The position numbers were made by a program, and so were the translations under genes. From assembly GCA_016192455.1 (NCBI GenBank), contig JACPUC010000020.1:1-8769 (forward strand): DNA of 8,769 nt. The letters are read 5' to 3'. Positions 1 to 7,089 of this stretch are shown here, piece after piece. How positions within the stretch are numbered: position 1 is the stretch's first letter; every line of letters begins with the position of its first letter. Source of the DNA: Candidatus Tectimicrobiota bacterium (GTDB lineage: Bacteria > JACPUC01). Under the pieces are notes generated by a model, which saw nothing but the letters and a program-made list of their open reading frames with translations, had not been told where the DNA came from and searched no databases.

Positions 1-371
1 GCGGCCTGAGCGGCATGCCCCCGCGTCGATCACGACCCTCCGGCGCAGCCACAGCCGCGCCCTGCTCCGCCGCCACCCCTGTCTCGGGTGCGGCCGCGAG
101 ACACGGGCGGGATGAATCTTATGACACAGTAGTACTAGGCACCGGCATCTCGGGCGGGCTGGGTGCTTTGGGCTGCTCGCGGAGCCTGCGGCATGGCGCC
201 GGGTCGGCCGGCGGCCCGGGGGGAGAAGAGAGTGCTTCGTGCCACGGTTCCTCCCTCCCTGTTTCGCGGTGATCTCCGCTGTGCGCCTGGAAAGCTCCAG
301 CGCTGCCGGTCGTTGAGCTGGGCGGCCGGCCCCTCGTCGCCTCCCACCTGTTTCTCCTCGGGCTGACCTCC
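1..371. other. Stretch without a supported gene
   Basis: No intact gene can be supported here. Open frames on both strands are short, start without ribosome-binding sites and have low-complexity Arg/Ala/Pro/Gly-rich translations typical of noncoding high-GC DNA. The first ~114 nt could hold the 3' tail of an upstream gene (one plus-strand frame is open from the window edge to a TGA at 112-114), but the translation is not recognisable. An unusually A/T-rich patch at about 111-140 translates in one frame to a short Rossmann-like peptide (YDTVVLGTGISGG, 120-158); see findings. I found no convincing promoter or terminator for the gene at 372. Confidence 0.5.
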
Positions 372-1217
372 ATGCGCTGCCCATCCTGCCACTCCACGGA
401 CGTCCCGCCCGGCGAGGTGTGCCCCGCCTGCGGGTCGCGGCAGGGAGGTCCTCCCACCACCTTCGCTCCGCCTGCAAAGCCGGCCATGCTCGAGACCTTC
501 GGACGGGCGGCGGGGTTCCTCCTCCTGCACCTCGGCACGTTGGCGCCGATCATCCTGACGTTGACCGTGCCCGTGGAACTGGTGCGCTCCTACCTGATGC
601 TGCAGACCGAGCTGCTGCGAACGCCGGGCCTGAACCTGCTCATCCAGTACGGTACCGAGCTGCCCTTCCATGCCCTCGTCGAGCCGGCCTTCTTCATGGC
701 GGTCTTCGCCTTGCCGACGGGGCGCCGCCTCACGGTCCTCGACGCCTACGGTGAAGCCCTGCGCTGGTGGCCGCGCATGTTCGGGGTGTACGTGAAGCTC
801 TGGGTGCTCACCATGCTGGGCTTCCTGCTCTTTGTCATCCCGGCGATCTGGATCATGGTGGTGTTCGCCTTCGCCGATCTCGCCGCCCTCCTCGATCCGG
901 AGCGGCAGCTCAACCCCTTCAGCACCAGCAACCGCCTCGTCGCGGGGTTCCAGCTCCGCATCCTGGGCGTGGTGCTCCTGCAGCTCGCCGCCAGCGTGCT
1001 CTTCGACCAGATCCTGAGCCTCAACCCCGCGCTCCTTCAGGTGTGGTGGGCGCGCGCCCTTGCTGGGAGCGCCTTCGCCGTCGTCGTCCGCTGGTTCTCG
1101 ATCGTGCTGGTGATCTTTTACGTGCGTGCCCGCCTGGCCCACGGCGAGCGGGTGCCGAGCTTCGAGGAGCTCTTCCCCCGCCTGGCTGAACGGTACCCCG
1201 GTGTTGCCGAGCGGTAG
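372..1217 (+). CDS. Zinc-ribbon domain multi-pass membrane protein, function unknown
   Basis: This 281-residue protein has two parts. Residues 1-22 form a rubredoxin-like zinc ribbon with two CxxC knuckles (Cys3/Cys6 and Cys17/Cys20), which probably bind one zinc. A Pro/Ala-rich linker (about 23-38) leads into a hydrophobic body with about five or six membrane segments, near residues 46-68, 98-114, 139-172 (long enough for a hairpin), 195-215 and 228-250. The C-terminus is charged. The architecture resembles DUF975/YciC-like or glycerophosphodiesterase-membrane-domain proteins with an added zinc ribbon, but I cannot assign a family or activity. The start at ATG 372 is chosen because it keeps the complete zinc ribbon. 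No good Shine-Dalgarno precedes it, and an in-frame ATG at 486 would remove the ribbon. The next gene begins 112 nt downstream on the same strand, so co-transcription is possible. Confidence 0.85.
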   Translation: MRCPSCHSTDVPPGEVCPACGSRQGGPPTTFAPPAKPAMLETFGRAAGFLLLHLGTLAPIILTLTVPVELVRSYLMLQTELLRTPGLNLLIQYGTELPFHALVEPAFFMAVFALPTGRRLTVLDAYGEALRWWPRMFGVYVKLWVLTMLGFLLFVIPAIWIMVVFAFADLAALLDPERQLNPFSTSNRLVAGFQLRILGVVLLQLAASVLFDQILSLNPALLQVWWARALAGSAFAVVVRWFSIVLVIFYVRARLAHGERVPSFEELFPRLAERYPGVAER

Positions 1218-1233
1218 CGGCCGGGCGGGGCCG
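1218..1233 (+). terminator. Short GC hairpin just after the stop codon, weak
   Basis: CGGCC at 1218-1222 can pair with GGCCG at 1229-1233 across a 6-nt loop, immediately after the TAG at 1215-1217. The stem is only 5 bp and no T-run follows, so intrinsic termination is doubtful. The sequence from here to 1329 holds no promoter I can recognise; a TGAGGC at 1315-1320 is the likely ribosome-binding site for the gene at 1330. Confidence 0.15.
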
Positions 1234-1329
1234 GATCGTCCCCCGCTGAAGCGTGGAGGTCAGGCGTGAGGGGCGCGTGGTCGCGGCAAGCGGCGGGGGC
1301 AGGTTCCAGCGCGTTGAGGCACGACTGAG

Positions 1330-2736
1330 ATGTGGAGGTTTCTCGGTGGGGGCATCTACTACGGCTGGGTCGTCGTCGCGGTGGCGTTCACGACGCTGGC
1401 GGTCGGCGGCTCGGCCAACGGCTCCTTCGGCATCTTCTACGGCTACATCCTCAAGGATCTGGGCGGCAGCCGCTCGTCGACGGCGCTGGCCTTCTCGATC
1501 ACCATGCTCGTCTTCGGGTTCGGCGGTCCCCTCATCGGTCGGGCGCTCGACCGCTTCGGGCCGCGGCTCGTCGTTCCAGCCGGCGTCTGCATCCTCGGCT
1601 TGGGCCTCGTGCTCTCCAGCCGCGTCACGTCCCTCTGGCAGCTCTACCTGGTTTACGGCATCGTCGCCGCTTTCGGGGTGACCGCCCTCGGCTTCCTCCC
1701 CGTCACCGCCTCGGCGGCGAGCTGGTTCGTGGAACGGCGCGGCACGGCGATCAGCATTGCGCTCGCCGGGCGCGGCGTCGGCTCGCTCCTCCTCTTCCCC
1801 TTCTACCAACACCTCATCACCACCTACGGCTGGCGTTCGGCGTACCTCCTCATGGCAGTGCTGATCGTCATCGTCCTCTGCCCGCTGAACCTCTTCCTGC
1901 AGCGCCCCTTCCCAAGGGGGGCCAGCGTGGCGGATCGGGAACGGGCGCGCCGCCTGCCGGGACGCGGGCTGCGCCTCGAGGTGGTGGACGAAGCCTGGAC
2001 GACCACGGAGTGGACCGTCGGTAAGGCCCTGCGGACCCGGCAGCTCTGGTACCTGGTGATCATCGGCTTCTTTGGGGGCATAAGCTTCTCGGCCATCGGC
2101 GTGCATCAGGTGCAGCATCTCGTTGATTCGGGGTTCGACCGTATGCTCGCCGTCTCGGTGCTGGCCTCGGTGGGCATCCTGCGCAGCTTTGGCGGCATCC
2201 TCGGGGGCGTGGTGAGCGACCGCATCGGGCGCGAGCTGGCCTACACCCTGGGAGCGGCGCTCAGCATGCTCGGCGTTGCCTCCCTCCTGAGCATCGCCTG
2301 GATCGGCGCGCTGTGGCCGCTCTACGTCTATGTCGGCTGTTACGGCATCGGCAACAGCATGGCGAGCTCCATCGACGCCTCCACCCAGGGGGATATCTGG
2401 CAGGGAGCCCACCTCGCCTCCATCCTGGGGATCATCGTGCTGGGGAGCGGCCTCGGAGGCGCCGTGGGACCGTGGGTGGCGGGGTATGTCTTCGATCGCT
2501 GGCAGACCTACGTCCCCGCCTTTCTCCTCATCCTCCTCCTTACCCTTTGCAGTATCCTTGGCATGTGGCTGCTGGCGCCCCGCAACATCCGGCGCATCAC
2601 GCGGCAGGCGGAACCCCTGCGCGGCGCCGCTGCCGGCGAGGATTTCGGCTCGGCGGCCGCTTCGCTGCCCCTGCTCAATGCGCCAGCCCCTGGAGAGATC
2701 AACCGTGCTGCCGCCGGCCTTGCCTCATCCGAGTAG
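1330..2736 (+). CDS. Major facilitator superfamily transporter (OFA/monocarboxylate-like)
   Basis: This 468-residue inner-membrane protein has the usual length and 12-helix pattern of a major facilitator carrier. The N-terminus (IYYGWVVVAVAF, residues 9-20) is typical of the oxalate:formate antiporter/monocarboxylate branch. The conserved motif A between helices 2 and 3 is present as GRALDRFGPR (70-79) and recurs in the second half as GGVVSDRIGR (292-301). The two six-helix bundles are separated by a charged cytoplasmic loop at about 193-236. A soluble tail of about 50 residues follows the last helix. Family knowledge suggests proton- or ion-coupled transport of a small organic anion, but the substrate cannot be read from sequence. 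ATG 1330 has a TGAGGC 9 nt upstream and places the first helix at the start of the protein. The last 32 nt overlap the downstream acyltransferase gene, suggesting an operon. Confidence 0.9.
   Translation: MWRFLGGGIYYGWVVVAVAFTTLAVGGSANGSFGIFYGYILKDLGGSRSSTALAFSITMLVFGFGGPLIGRALDRFGPRLVVPAGVCILGLGLVLSSRVTSLWQLYLVYGIVAAFGVTALGFLPVTASAASWFVERRGTAISIALAGRGVGSLLLFPFYQHLITTYGWRSAYLLMAVLIVIVLCPLNLFLQRPFPRGASVADRERARRLPGRGLRLEVVDEAWTTTEWTVGKALRTRQLWYLVIIGFFGGISFSAIGVHQVQHLVDSGFDRMLAVSVLASVGILRSFGGILGGVVSDRIGRELAYTLGAALSMLGVASLLSIAWIGALWPLYVYVGCYGIGNSMASSIDASTQGDIWQGAHLASILGIIVLGSGLGGAVGPWVAGYVFDRWQTYVPAFLLILLLTLCSILGMWLLAPRNIRRITRQAEPLRGAAAGEDFGSAAASLPLLNAPAPGEINRAAAGLASSE
2692..2697 (+). promoter_or_regulatory. 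Ribosome-binding site deciding the GTG start at 2705
   Basis: GGAGAG lies 7 nt before GTG 2705, inside the 3' end of the transporter gene. An alternative in-frame ATG at 2678 has no comparable purine-rich element upstream, so GTG 2705 is preferred. Confidence 0.6.
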
Positions 2737-3508
2737 CCTCGCCACCCTGCGCCCCCTGTTGGCCCGGCATCCCCTCGGCCGCTTCAAGCTCGCGGGGTAT
2801 CTCGAGGCGGGGGAGGCGCCCCTCGAGCGCTGCTGGGTGGACGATGCGGCCACCCCCCGCGGGCTGATTCTGCAGCATCGCGGTCGCTACAACGTCGTCG
2901 CCGTTGACGAGGCGGCCATGCGGCGCCTGCTGAGCGCTCTCGACTGGTCGGGCGAGGTGCGTTTTGCAGCCTTTCCGGAGGAGTTCCTGCCGCTCCTCGA
3001 ACGGCTGGCGGCCGTGCACGCGGCCACGCCGGCTTCGCTCTATGCCGTGGAAGCCGAGGCCTTCGCCACCGCCATCGCTCATCCGGTGCGCCCGCTTCAT
3101 GAGGAGGATGCGCCCCTGGTGGCGGAGGCGTGGGAGTATGGGGATGACGTCGCGTACTGCCGGCAGCGGATCGCGGCCGCGCCGTCGGCCGGCGTCGAGG
3201 TGGGCGGGCGGCTCGCCTCTTTCATCATCACCCATGCGGATGGTTCCATGGGCATCCTCCATACCGCTCCGGCGCTGCGACGCCAGGGGTTGGGGCGGAG
3301 CGTCGCCTCGGCGCTCAGTCGCGAGCTCGTGCTGCTGGGTCGGCGCGCTTACTGCTTCATCGTCGATGGGAATGCACCCTCCGTCCGCCTCTTTGAGGGG
3401 CTGGGGTTCCGCCGCCAGACGGGATGCTTCTGGCTGCTGGCAGGGAGGCCGCAGGCGGAGGGCCAGCGCGGAGCCACGGTGAGGAATGGTGGAGGCGGGG
3501 TTGCTTGA
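2705..3508 (+). CDS. GNAT family N-acetyltransferase (FR47-like)
   Basis: This 267-residue protein carries a C-terminal GNAT fold. The acyl-CoA pyrophosphate-binding motif A is visible as LRRQGLGRSV (191-200; pattern R/QxxGxG/A), preceded by the beta-4 strand GILHTAPA (183-190). It is followed by the strand AYCFIVDGNAPSVRLFEGLGF (215-235), the usual NxxxxxLYxxxGF element of the family. Residues about 1-125 form a separate domain without clear motifs. This two-part layout resembles glycine N-acyltransferase-like and FR47-type proteins. Acyl transfer from acetyl- or acyl-CoA to an amine is expected; the acceptor is unknown. The start is GTG 2705, with GGAGAG 7 nt upstream, giving a 32-nt overlap with the transporter; ATG 2678 (9 codons longer) is the alternative. 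The overlap implies translational coupling, so the enzyme may act on or respond to the transported compound (inference). Its TGA stop lies within the -35 box of the aspS promoter. Confidence 0.85.
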   Translation: MLPPALPHPSSLATLRPLLARHPLGRFKLAGYLEAGEAPLERCWVDDAATPRGLILQHRGRYNVVAVDEAAMRRLLSALDWSGEVRFAAFPEEFLPLLERLAAVHAATPASLYAVEAEAFATAIAHPVRPLHEEDAPLVAEAWEYGDDVAYCRQRIAAAPSAGVEVGGRLASFIITHADGSMGILHTAPALRRQGLGRSVASALSRELVLLGRRAYCFIVDGNAPSVRLFEGLGFRRQTGCFWLLAGRPQAEGQRGATVRNGGGGVA

Positions 3509-3533
3509 CGCCGCGGAGGCGTCGGCGTATAGT
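3505..3533 (+). promoter_or_regulatory. Sigma-70-type promoter for aspS
   Basis: A -35 box TTGACG (3505-3510) and a -10 box TATAGT (3528-3533) are separated by exactly 17 bp, each one mismatch from consensus. This is striking in such GC-rich DNA. The -35 box contains the stop codon of the acyltransferase gene. Transcription would start near 3540 and read into aspS, possibly through era. Confidence 0.7.
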
Positions 3534-3668
3534 GAGGCAAGGACCTGGGCTGCATCCTGTCTGCTCGCCCCGTCTTCCCGCCATGCCTTGGTTGGCGCGT
3601 TCACACCACGTTGCGATGTTGTTCCAGCGCTGACTCTCCGACCTCTCGCCGAGAAAGGGACGCAGACC
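3534..3668 (+). other. Untranslated leader of aspS
   Basis: About 130 nt separate the predicted transcription start (near 3540) from GTG 3669. The reading frame of aspS is open through the leader back to 3486, but the upstream translation is not AspRS-like and would begin before the promoter, so it is treated as untranslated. No T-box consensus (AGGGTGG-type antiterminator bulge) and no terminator with a T-run is seen. The only small structure I see is TCTCG/CGAGA near 3645-3655, close to the ribosome-binding site. Confidence 0.4.
3655..3660 (+). promoter_or_regulatory. Ribosome-binding site for the GTG start of aspS
   Basis: AAGGGA lies 8 nt upstream of GTG 3669. This start places the protein N-terminus (LSRTHTCGEL) where bacterial aspartyl-tRNA synthetases normally begin. 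Confidence 0.5.
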
Positions 3669-5444
3669 GTGAATCCGGAACCTCAGCCGCTGAGCCGTAC
3701 CCATACGTGCGGCGAGCTCCGACCCACGCAAATCGGGGAGGAGGCGGTGCTCATGGGGTGGGTGCAGCGGTCTCGCAACCTCGGCGGTGTCACCTTCATT
3801 GATCTGCGCGACCGCTGGGGCATCACCCAGGTCGTCGTTGACCAGAAGCGCGCCCCCGAGGCCCATGAGCTTGCCGATCGCCTGCGCGGCGAGTACGTCA
3901 TTGCCGTGCGGGGCACGGTGGAGAAGCGCCCCGCCGGGACTGAGAACCCGGCGCTCCCCACCGGCAGCATTGACGTGCTGGGGAGCGAGCTGCACATCCT
4001 GAATGAGTCCAAGACCCCGCCCTTCGCCGTCGAAGACGATGCCGTCATTACCGAGACCCTGCGCCTGAGGTACCGCTACCTCGACCTGCGGCGGCCGCAC
4101 CTGCAAGCCAACCTGATGCTGCGCCACCGGGCCACTATGGCGGTACGGCGCTACCTTGACCAGCATGGCTTCATCGAGATTGAGACTCCCATGCTGACCC
4201 GCAGCACCCCCGAGGGGGCCCGCGACTTCCTGGTTCCGAGCCGCCTCAGTCCCGGCAAGTTTTACGCCCTCCCCCAGTCGCCGCAGCTCTTCAAGCAGCT
4301 CCTCATGGTGGCCGGCTACGAGCGCTACTTCCAGATCGCCCGCTGCTTCCGTGACGAGGACCTGCGGGCCGACCGGCAGCCGGAGTTCACGCAGATCGAC
4401 ATCGAGACCTCCTTCCTCACTCGCGAGGCGTTCTTTGCGCTTCTGGAAGGGATGATCCAGGCGCTCTTCCGCGACGCGGCGGGGCGCGACGTGCGGCCGC
4501 CGTTCCAGCGCCTGTCGTACGCCGACGCCATGGACCGCTACGGGGTGGACAACCCTGATACGCGCTTCGGGGTCGAGCTGCGGGACCTCTCCGATGTCGC
4601 CGCGCTGACGGAGGTGAAGGTCTTTAAGGAGCAGCTCGCCGCGGGCGGCATCGTGAAAGGCATCGCGGTGCCGGGATGCGCCGGCTACTCGCGCAAGGAG
4701 CTCGATGACCTCGGGCGGCTGGCTGCGGACTTCGGCGGCAAGGGGCTGTTCTGGATGAAACGGACCGCGGAGGGGCTGCAGGCGCCGTTCGGCAAGCATG
4801 CCGGGGAAGGGCAGCTTGCCGCCATGGCTGAGCGCCTCGCCATGGTGGAGGGTGACCTGGCTCTCATTGCGGCGGATGCGCCGGCCATCGTCGCTCCCGT
4901 TTTGGGGAACGCGCGCAAGATCATGGCGCAGCGTCTGAACCTCGCCTCCTCTGAGGCGCTCAACTTCCTGTGGATCACCGAGTTTCCGCTCTTGGAGTAC
5001 GATGCCGAGGCGCGGCGGTACGTCGCCGTGCATCATCCCTTCACCGCCCCCGTCGAGGCTGATGTGCCGCTCTTCCACAGCGAGCCGAACAAAATCCGCG
5101 CCCAGGCGTATGACTTGGTCCTCAACGGCCAGGAGATCGGTGGCGGCTCCCGACGCATCCACCGCCGGGAGGTCCAGAACCTCATGTTCAGCGCCTTGGG
5201 GCTGAGCCAGGAGGAGGCGCAGGAGAAGTTCGGGTTTCTCCTGGAAGCTCTCGAATTCGGCACGCCGCCGCATGGCGGCATTGCCTTCGGCCTCGACCGC
5301 CTCATTGCGATCATGGCGCGGATGCCATCGATCCGCGAGGTTATCGCCTTCCCGAAGACGCAGCGGGGCGCCGACCTGATGATGAATGCGCCGTCGGCGG
5401 TGGAGCCGGCACAGCTCAGAGAGCTCAACCTCCAGGTTCGCTGA
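3669..5444 (+). CDS. aspS: Aspartyl-tRNA synthetase
   Basis: This cytoplasmic class IIb aminoacyl-tRNA synthetase charges tRNA-Asp with aspartate using ATP. From GTG 3669 it is 591 residues, the normal bacterial length. The N-terminal OB-fold anticodon-binding domain covers about residues 11-115 (GWVQRSRNLGGVTFIDLRD at 30-48). The catalytic core begins near 130 (RYRYLDLRRP, 134-143). Motif 2 is seen as ARCFRDEDLRADRQPEFTQ (224-242). A bacterial-type GAD insertion spans about 305-412, and HHPFTAP is at 455-461. The amino-acid pocket loop GGGSRRIHRREVQ (491-503) and motif 3 HGGIAFGLDRLI (535-546) are intact. The OB-fold discrimination positions look mixed: Leu38 resembles tRNA-Asp-specific enzymes, while Gly90 resembles nondiscriminating ones, so mischarging of tRNA-Asn cannot be judged. 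It has its own promoter, and era follows 81 nt downstream. Confidence 0.97.
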   Translation: MNPEPQPLSRTHTCGELRPTQIGEEAVLMGWVQRSRNLGGVTFIDLRDRWGITQVVVDQKRAPEAHELADRLRGEYVIAVRGTVEKRPAGTENPALPTGSIDVLGSELHILNESKTPPFAVEDDAVITETLRLRYRYLDLRRPHLQANLMLRHRATMAVRRYLDQHGFIEIETPMLTRSTPEGARDFLVPSRLSPGKFYALPQSPQLFKQLLMVAGYERYFQIARCFRDEDLRADRQPEFTQIDIETSFLTREAFFALLEGMIQALFRDAAGRDVRPPFQRLSYADAMDRYGVDNPDTRFGVELRDLSDVAALTEVKVFKEQLAAGGIVKGIAVPGCAGYSRKELDDLGRLAADFGGKGLFWMKRTAEGLQAPFGKHAGEGQLAAMAERLAMVEGDLALIAADAPAIVAPVLGNARKIMAQRLNLASSEALNFLWITEFPLLEYDAEARRYVAVHHPFTAPVEADVPLFHSEPNKIRAQAYDLVLNGQEIGGGSRRIHRREVQNLMFSALGLSQEEAQEKFGFLLEALEFGTPPHGGIAFGLDRLIAIMARMPSIREVIAFPKTQRGADLMMNAPSAVEPAQLRELNLQVR

Positions 5445-5525
5445 GTGCGCGCCGCAGCGCCAGCGCTCCGAACCCAACGCCTGTCTTCAGGAGCGAGGGG
5501 TTCACGCACCAGGGGATGAGACGCC

Positions 5526-6452
5526 ATGCAGGACGAGGCGATCCCTGCGAAGGAGGCGGAGTTTCACTCAGGGTTCGTGGCCATCGTGGGTCGGGCGAAC
5601 GTCGGCAAGTCCACCTTGCTCAATTGCATGTTGGGGCGCAAGGTGGCGATTGTCTCCCCGAGAGCGCAGACCACGCGGAATCGTATCCAGGGGGTGAAGA
5701 CCACGCCGCGGGGCCAGATCATCCTCCTCGATACCCCCGGCGTCCACGATACCTCGCACGGCAGCAAGCTCCATCGCTACATGGCGCGGGTGGCGGAGCT
5801 GAGCTGCCGCGACGTGGACCTCATCCTCTTCATGGTGGATGTGCGCGGCGCCCCGCATGCCGAGGATCGGGCGCTGGTGCGGCGTCTGGCGAAGGTCCGT
5901 TCGCCGGTCATGCTGGCGCTCAACAAGATTGACCGCATCCCCAAGCCGGAGGTGCTGACCGCCATCGACGCCTGCCGGCAGCTCTTCAACTTTTGCGACA
6001 TCGTGCCGATCTCGGCACTGCAAGGGGAGAATGTGGAGCGTCTCGAGGCGCTCCTCCTGGAGCGCCTGCCAGTGGGGCCGGCCTATTTTCCTGCGGAGAC
6101 GCTTACCGATCAGCCGGAGCGCTTCCTCATCGGCGAGCTGATCCGCGAGCAGCTCATGCTGAACCTCCACGAGGAGCTGCCCCACGCCACGGCGGTGATC
6201 GTGGAGGAGATGCGTGACACGCCTCAGGGGAAGCTCCATATTGGAGCGACCGTCCTGGTTGAGAAGGAGTCCCAGAAGGGCATCGTGATCGGCAAGGGCG
6301 GGCAGATGATCAAACGGATCGGCGAGCTGGCGCGCAAGGAAATCGCGCGGTTCGCGGGAAACGACGTCTACCTGGACCTGTGGGTGAAAGTGAAGCCGAA
6401 CTGGAGCCGCAGCGAGGTGGCGCTGCGCGAGCTTGGCTACACCGAACGCTAA
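5526..6452 (+). CDS. era: GTPase Era, ribosome maturation factor
   Basis: Era is an essential GTPase that binds the 3' end of 16S rRNA and assists 30S subunit maturation. The 308-residue product has the family's normal length. The GTPase domain shows the P-loop GRANVGKST (22-30), the switch I segment SPRAQTTRNRI (44-54), DTPG (69-72), NKID (133-136) and the G5 SAL (163-165). A type II KH RNA-binding domain follows at about 205-292, with the signature GIVIGKGGQMIKRIG (252-266) and the Era-typical end LWVKVKPNW (285-293). All key residues are present. ATG 5526 has AGGGGA (5511-5516) 9 nt upstream. It lies 81 nt after aspS, with no strong promoter or terminator between, so co-transcription is likely. 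In many bacteria era sits with rnc, recO or ybeY; none of these is in the window. Confidence 0.97.
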   Translation: MQDEAIPAKEAEFHSGFVAIVGRANVGKSTLLNCMLGRKVAIVSPRAQTTRNRIQGVKTTPRGQIILLDTPGVHDTSHGSKLHRYMARVAELSCRDVDLILFMVDVRGAPHAEDRALVRRLAKVRSPVMLALNKIDRIPKPEVLTAIDACRQLFNFCDIVPISALQGENVERLEALLLERLPVGPAYFPAETLTDQPERFLIGELIREQLMLNLHEELPHATAVIVEEMRDTPQGKLHIGATVLVEKESQKGIVIGKGGQMIKRIGELARKEIARFAGNDVYLDLWVKVKPNWSRSEVALRELGYTER

Positions 6453-6630
6453 GGGAGCATGAGAGGCGGGCAGGTAGGGGGGCGTTCTCCTTCGGTTGTG
6501 ACCAATGCGTTTGCCCGCGCCAAGGGCAGGCCGGAGAAGAAGCACCCGGCGTCGCAGGCTACGCGTGCCGGGAACGAGGCGGCATTTGCGCGGCGTGGTG
6601 GGGTGAAATTGCACATGAGGGAGAAAGGCG
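6453..6630 (+). other. Intergenic region upstream of the first flavoenzyme copy
   Basis: These 178 nt contain no recognisable gene. A 62-codon open frame at 6459-6647 is Arg/Gly/Ala-rich, unrecognised and overlaps the next start codon out of frame, so it is not called. A purine-rich GAGGGAGAAAGG at 6617-6628 serves as the ribosome-binding site for ATG 6631. No clear -35/-10 pair or terminator is visible. The sequence is not similar to the region before the second copy, apart from the generic purine-rich ribosome-binding element. Confidence 0.5.
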
Positions 6631-7089
6631 ATGCCGGAAGAGTTTGACGTGGTGGTGATCGGCGGCGGGCACAACGGCTTGGCGTGCGCGGCGTACCTGC
6701 AGAAGGGCGGCATGAAGGTGTGCGTGCTGGAGCGGCGGCACAACATCGGCGGCGGCTGCGCCACCGAGGAGGTGACGCTGCCGGGGTTCAAGCACAACAT
6801 CCACTCGCAGATGCACGTCGGCGGGCCGATGTACCGCACCCTCGAGCTGGAGAAGTACGGCGCCAGGTACGCGCGCCCCGACCCGAACTACGCCTACGTG
6901 ACGCGCGACGGGCGGGCGATCATCCTGTACAAGGATGTTGACGCCACCTGCGAGTCGATCGCCGAGTTCTCGAAGAAAGACGCGAAGACGTACAAGCAGC
7001 TCAACGAGAAGTTCCAGCACCTGCGGCAGGTGATCAACTCGTACTGGCATAACGAGCCGCTGCCGCTGTCGAAGATGTACGCCCTGCTG
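6631..7089 (+). repeat. Direct repeat, left copy (5' part of flavoenzyme copy 1)
   Basis: Aligns without gaps to 8311-8769 at an offset of 1680 nt, with 16 mismatches in 459 nt counted by hand (about 96.5% identity). The repeat begins at the start codon and continues past what the window allows one to compare. It reflects tandem gene duplication rather than an inserted element. Confidence 0.9.

Noticed and set aside
119-138. Promoter in the A/T-rich patch upstream of the gene at 372
   Set aside because: ATGACA and TACTAG resemble -35 and -10 boxes, but the gap is only 6 bp, and no other correctly spaced pair is seen on either strand.
135-2412. Long minus-strand frames at 135-1142 and 1021-2412
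   Set aside because: They lie opposite the zinc-ribbon protein and the transporter, have low-complexity charged translations and show no recognisable motif.
3540-3668. T-box riboswitch before aspS
   Set aside because: The T-box consensus and a terminator/antiterminator pair are not present.
3357-5477. 706-codon open frame on the minus strand opposite aspS
   Set aside because: It is the antisense shadow of a clear aspartyl-tRNA synthetase. The translation is rich in Arg, Glu, Gly and His with no domain, a common artefact in high-GC DNA.
5464-5495. Inverted repeat CGCTCC/GGAGCG between aspS and era as a terminator
   Set aside because: Only 6 bp with a 20-nt loop and no T-run; too weak to call.
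6459-6647. 62-codon plus-strand frame between era and the flavoenzyme
   Set aside because: Unrecognised, Arg/Gly/Ala-rich, lacks a clear ribosome-binding site and overlaps the next gene's start out of frame.
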